This document shows, piece by piece, positions 6,378 to 8,992 of a stretch of 8,992 nt of DNA. This DNA is from an uncultured Micromonospora sp. (GTDB lineage Bacteria; Actinomycetota; Actinomycetes; Mycobacteriales; Micromonosporaceae): the NCBI GenBank assembly GCA_937951935.1, contig CALGAM010000150.1:1-8992 (forward strand). Direction: 5' to 3'. Below the pieces are notes generated by a model. It was not told the origin of the DNA and ran no database searches. It saw only the letters and a list, made by a program, of their open reading frames with translations. The position numbers and the translations under genes are program-made. Every line of letters starts with the position of its first letter. Within the stretch, counting starts at the first letter, position 1.

Positions 6378-7837
6378 GTCAACAGGTCCACGCCCGACTG
6401 CTGGTCACGGTCTGGCTCGGCCAACTGGTCTCACTGGTCGGGTCCAGCCTGACCGGCTTCGTTCTCGGTGTCTGGGTGTACCAGCAGACCGGGTCGGTCG
6501 CGCAGTTCTCGTTGATCTTCCTGGCGAACACCCTGCCGGCGGTGCTGCTCGCCCCGGTCGCCGGGGTACTGGCCGACCGGTGGGACCGCCGGTGGCTGAT
6601 GCTGGCCAGTGACACCGGAGCGGCACTGGGCACCGCCCTGCTGGCGGTCCTGGTGGCCACGGACAGTCTGGCGGTCTGGCACATCTGGCTGGTCACCGCG
6701 GTCGGGGCCGGCTGTTCGACGGTGCACCAGATCAGCTACCAGTCGATGACCCCGGCGCTGGTCGGCACCCGACACCTCGCCCGGTTCAACGCCCTGACCC
6801 AGGTGTCCCGGGCCACCCAGATCGCGGCGCCGCTGCTCGCCGGCACCCTGGTGGTGACCATCGGGGTGGGCGGGGTGCTCCTGGTCGATCTGGGCACCTT
6901 CACGGTGGCGGCGCTGACCCTGCTGCTGGTCCGGCTGCCGGCGGAGGCGACCAGGCCCGCCCCGGGCCGGGTCCGGGAGCCGCTGCGCCGCGAGGCGGCG
7001 GCGGGTTGGCGCTACCTCCGTGGCCGACCCGGACTGTTCGACCTGATGGTGCTCTTCGGGGCGTACAACTTCCTGTTCGGCATCGCCGGGGTGCTGGTGC
7101 AGCCACTGATCCTGTCGTTCGCCTCGGCGGAGACCCTCGGTGTGCTGATGTTCGCCGGCGGGGCGGGGCTGTTCGTCGGCAGCCTGGTGATGGGGGCGTG
7201 GGGCGGGCCGTCGCGCCGGATCACCGGGGTCTTCCTCGGCCTGACCCTCGGCGGGGTGGCGCTGGTGGGACACTCGCTGGCTCCCTCCCCGTGGCTGATC
7301 GCCGTGGTGGCTCCGCTGTTCCTGTTCACCCTGCCGATCGTGAACACCTCGGCGATCACGCTCATCCAGACCAAGACCGAGCCGGCGGTGCTGGGCCGGG
7401 TGCTGGCGGTGGCCCGGGTGGGCGGGGACGTCAGCCTGCTGGTGGCGTACCTGCTGGCCGGGCCGCTGGCCGACGGGGTGTTCGAGCCCCTGATGCGCCC
7501 GGACGGCAGGCTGGCCGACTCCGTCGGGGCGCTCATCGGCACCGGCGAGGGCCGGGGCACAGCGTTGATCTTCGCGGTGGCCGGTGTGCTGATGGTGCTG
7601 CTGGTCGGGCTCGGCTGGGCCCGCCGGCCGCTGCGGGAGGTCGACGCGCTGGCCGACGCGTTGCCGGCGCCGGACGGGAAGCCACCGGCGGGCCCGGAGC
7701 AGCCGGCCGACGCGGCGGCGACCGACCCGCCCGCCGGCCCGGCGGCGGGTGACCCCGTCGCCACCGATCCCACGGCCGCCGGCCCGGCCGACCCGGCCAC
7801 GGAACCGGACACGCCCCCGGTCGTCCGCTCCACCTGA
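6374..7837 (+). CDS. MFS drug/siderophore-type exporter (DHA3-like)
   Basis: Integral membrane protein of 487 residues, likely exporting the NRPS product by proton antiport and perhaps giving self-resistance. Hydrophobic segments begin at about residues 9, 43, 77, 103, 148, 168, 222, 256, 286, 307, 353 and 396, in line with the 12-TM major facilitator fold. The MFS signature between TM2 and TM3 is GVLADRWDRRW at 64-74. A central basic loop lies at about 187-220. The loop before TM12 (about 370-395, with PDGRLADSVGALIGTGEGRG) is typical of the DHA3/MFS_3 group that includes macrolide exporters and EntS-like siderophore exporters. Related proteins usually end soon after TM12. This one continues with about 58 residues (430-487) rich in Pro, Ala, Asp and Gly and probably disordered. 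It is tied to the NRPS by the 36-bp spacer described for the small ORF. The substrate cannot be read from sequence. Confidence 0.92.
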   Translation: MSQQVHARLLVTVWLGQLVSLVGSSLTGFVLGVWVYQQTGSVAQFSLIFLANTLPAVLLAPVAGVLADRWDRRWLMLASDTGAALGTALLAVLVATDSLAVWHIWLVTAVGAGCSTVHQISYQSMTPALVGTRHLARFNALTQVSRATQIAAPLLAGTLVVTIGVGGVLLVDLGTFTVAALTLLLVRLPAEATRPAPGRVREPLRREAAAGWRYLRGRPGLFDLMVLFGAYNFLFGIAGVLVQPLILSFASAETLGVLMFAGGAGLFVGSLVMGAWGGPSRRITGVFLGLTLGGVALVGHSLAPSPWLIAVVAPLFLFTLPIVNTSAITLIQTKTEPAVLGRVLAVARVGGDVSLLVAYLLAGPLADGVFEPLMRPDGRLADSVGALIGTGEGRGTALIFAVAGVLMVLLVGLGWARRPLREVDALADALPAPDGKPPAGPEQPADAAATDPPAGPAAGDPVATDPTAAGPADPATEPDTPPVVRST

Positions 7838-7839
7838 CC

Positions 7840-7862
7840 CGGGTCGCGGTGCCGCCGACCCG
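7840..7862 (+). terminator. weak candidate hairpin, possible attenuator or terminator
   Basis: CGGGTCG (7840-7846) pairs perfectly with CGACCCG (7856-7862) around a 9-base loop, starting three bases after the transporter stop. No T-run follows, so it is not a classical intrinsic terminator. Actinomycete terminators often lack the T-run, but 7-bp GC stems are also common by chance in DNA this GC-rich. It could stabilise the 3' end of the transporter message or partly reduce transcription into the methyltransferase gene. Confidence 0.2.
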
Positions 7863-7915
7863 CCGCGCGGTGTGGCCGCCGCCTGACCGATCCCGTCATC
7901 CCGAACCGTCCGACC

Positions 7916-7922
7916 AGAGGAG
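7916..7922 (+). promoter_or_regulatory. RBS of the methyltransferase gene
   Basis: AGAGGAG at 7916-7922 lies nine bases before ATG 7932 and supports that start. The 11 bases GAGGAGTCGTC here are also present at the RBS of the second NRPS gene (1790-1800). Confidence 0.75.
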
Positions 7923-7931
7923 TCGTCCCCG

Positions 7932-8987
7932 ATGCCGGTGCCCCTGCCCGCCGACCAGGCACGTCAGTTCGTCGAGGCGGACCAGGCCCCGGCGGCCCAC
8001 CTCGACATGCTCGACGCGGTGTCGTTCCGCTCCGCCGGCGCCGCGCTGCGGCTCGGTGTGTTCGAGGCACTGGCCGCCGGGCCGCTGCCCGTGCCGGAGC
8101 TGGCCCAACGCACCGGCACCGATCCGCTCGGGCTACGACTGTTGCTCGACGCGTTGGTCGGCTTCGGCTACCTGACCCGGTCCGCGGAGGGAACGTACGC
8201 GAACAGCGCCAACACCACCCGGTGGCTGCTGCGCGCCGCGCCGGACAGCTACGCGCCGGTGCTGTCGTTCTGGAACGCCGTCCTCACCGAGCTGTGGACG
8301 GATCTGGAAGGCTCGGTGCGCTCCGGCAGGCCGAGCGTGGACTTCTACGCCTGGCTGGAGTCCCGTCCCGAGGTGCTGGCCGACTTCCAGACCATGTTGC
8401 GCCGGCTCTCCGGCTGGCTCTCCGAGGAGATCGTGTCGCTGGTGCCGGCCCCGCCGACCGACGCCCGGCTGCTCGATCTCGGCGGTGGGCACGGCGGCTA
8501 CACCATCGCGTTCTGCCAGGCGTACCCCGGGATGCGCGCCACCATCCTGGACCTTCCCGGCGCCCTGGAGCAGGGCAGGCGGGCGGTCGCCGAGGCCGGG
8601 CTGGCCGAGCGGGTCGAGCTGCGCCCGGGGGACCTGCTCACCGCCGATCTCGGCACCGGGTACGACCTGGTGCTGCTCTTCAACATCGTGCACGGCTACC
8701 CGGCGGAACGCCTGCCGGCGTTGCTGGAGCGGGTCGCCGCGGCGTTGCGCCCCGGCGGCCGGGTGGCGCTGTTGGAGCCGCTGGCCGAGGTCCCGCAGCG
8801 GCCGCCCGGGGTGGCGGACGCCTTCGTCCGCGCGTTCAGCCTGAACCTGTTCCACACCCAGGGCGGTCGGGCGTACCGGTACGACGAGCTCGTCGCCCTG
8901 CTCACCGCGGCCGGCTTCGGCGAGCCCGAGGAGCACGTGCTCACCCGCTCCGACGCCGACCACCTCGTGCTCGCGGTACGCCGCTGA
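7932..8987 (+). CDS. SAM-dependent methyltransferase, Methyltransf_2 type (O- or C-methyltransferase)
   Basis: Cytosolic 351-residue enzyme of usual family length. Residues 1 to about 105 form the winged-helix dimerisation domain (FRSAGAALRLGVFEALAAG at 32-50, then a helix-turn-helix-like stretch through GYLTR at 79-83). The catalytic domain has the SAM-binding motif LLDLGGGHGGY at 180-190, the acidic residue Asp207 in ILDLP, PGD at 232-234, and NIVHGYPAER at 251-260. His254 lines up with the catalytic His of plant and actinomycete O-methyltransferases (HDWxDE in the family), though the following Asp-Trp is Gly-Tyr here. RPGGRVALLEP at 273-283 is the usual post-motif strand. Family members methylate phenols (O) or aromatic rings (C), including the tyrosine-modifying enzymes of saframycin pathways. 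Which atom it methylates cannot be read from the sequence. Its position suggests it works on the aromatic building block or the released product. The stop is six bases from the window end, so the next gene is not visible. Confidence 0.93.
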   Translation: MPVPLPADQARQFVEADQAPAAHLDMLDAVSFRSAGAALRLGVFEALAAGPLPVPELAQRTGTDPLGLRLLLDALVGFGYLTRSAEGTYANSANTTRWLLRAAPDSYAPVLSFWNAVLTELWTDLEGSVRSGRPSVDFYAWLESRPEVLADFQTMLRRLSGWLSEEIVSLVPAPPTDARLLDLGGGHGGYTIAFCQAYPGMRATILDLPGALEQGRRAVAEAGLAERVELRPGDLLTADLGTGYDLVLLFNIVHGYPAERLPALLERVAAALRPGGRVALLEPLAEVPQRPPGVADAFVRAFSLNLFHTQGGRAYRYDELVALLTAAGFGEPEEHVLTRSDADHLVLAVRR

Positions 8988-8992
8988 GGCGG

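Larger units (their letters stand above)
7838..7931 (+). other. 94-bp intergenic gap before the methyltransferase
   Basis: This is the only true gap between genes in the window. It holds a GC-rich hairpin (7840-7862) next to the transporter stop and a ribosome binding site at its right end. I see no convincing -35/-10 pair. The methyltransferase is therefore either read through from the operon or has a promoter I cannot recognise. Confidence 0.6.

Noticed and set aside
7838..7931. A promoter for the methyltransferase in the gap
   Set aside because: No recognisable -35/-10 pair or operator-like inverted repeat besides the GC hairpin. An unassigned actinomycete promoter cannot be excluded but is not supported.

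Overview
The window is very GC-rich, with codons ending mostly in G or C, GTG as well as ATG starts, and overlapping genes. This points to an actinomycete, and the Micromonospora/Streptomyces type of secondary-metabolism locus fits best. The taxon is inferred from composition and gene style only. Everything supported lies on the + strand and looks like part of one biosynthetic operon that continues to the left of the window. I saw no tRNA, rRNA, CRISPR array, insertion sequence, phage gene or convincing promoter.

Layout: (1) 2-1804, the 3' part of a nonribosomal peptide synthetase (NRPS) gene encoding most of an adenylation (A) domain and a thiolation (T) domain. Its binding-pocket residues read D-I-L-Q-L-G-C-V-W-K, close to the classical glycine code. 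(2) 1801-6336, a complete 1511-residue NRPS with order C-A-T-R. Its A-domain code, D-A-G-D-M-G-H-V-C-K, matches no code I know but shares D-A and V-C-K with the Phe/Tyr class. It ends in an NAD(P)H-dependent reductase (R) domain instead of a thioesterase. (3) 6333-6377, a possible 14-codon ORF joined by ATGA overlaps to the NRPS before it and the transporter after it. (4) 6374-7837, a 12-TM-type major facilitator exporter with an unusual disordered C-terminal tail. (5) a 94-bp gap with a weak hairpin and a good ribosome binding site. (6) 7932-8987, a SAM-dependent methyltransferase of the two-domain Methyltransf_2 type.

How they work together (inference): glycine is loaded on the first module and condensed with a second, probably aromatic, amino acid on the C-A-T-R protein. 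The thioester is then released reductively as an aldehyde or alcohol. The methyltransferase either prepares the aromatic building block or decorates the product, and the transporter exports it. A Gly module followed by a C-A-T-R module plus a Methyltransf_2 enzyme is the same kit as the saframycin-type tetrahydroisoquinoline pathways (SfmB/SfmC and tyrosine methyltransferases). A simple peptide aldehyde, a pyrazinone, or a pyrrolobenzodiazepine-like product are alternatives. The genes upstream of base 1 and downstream of base 8992 would decide.
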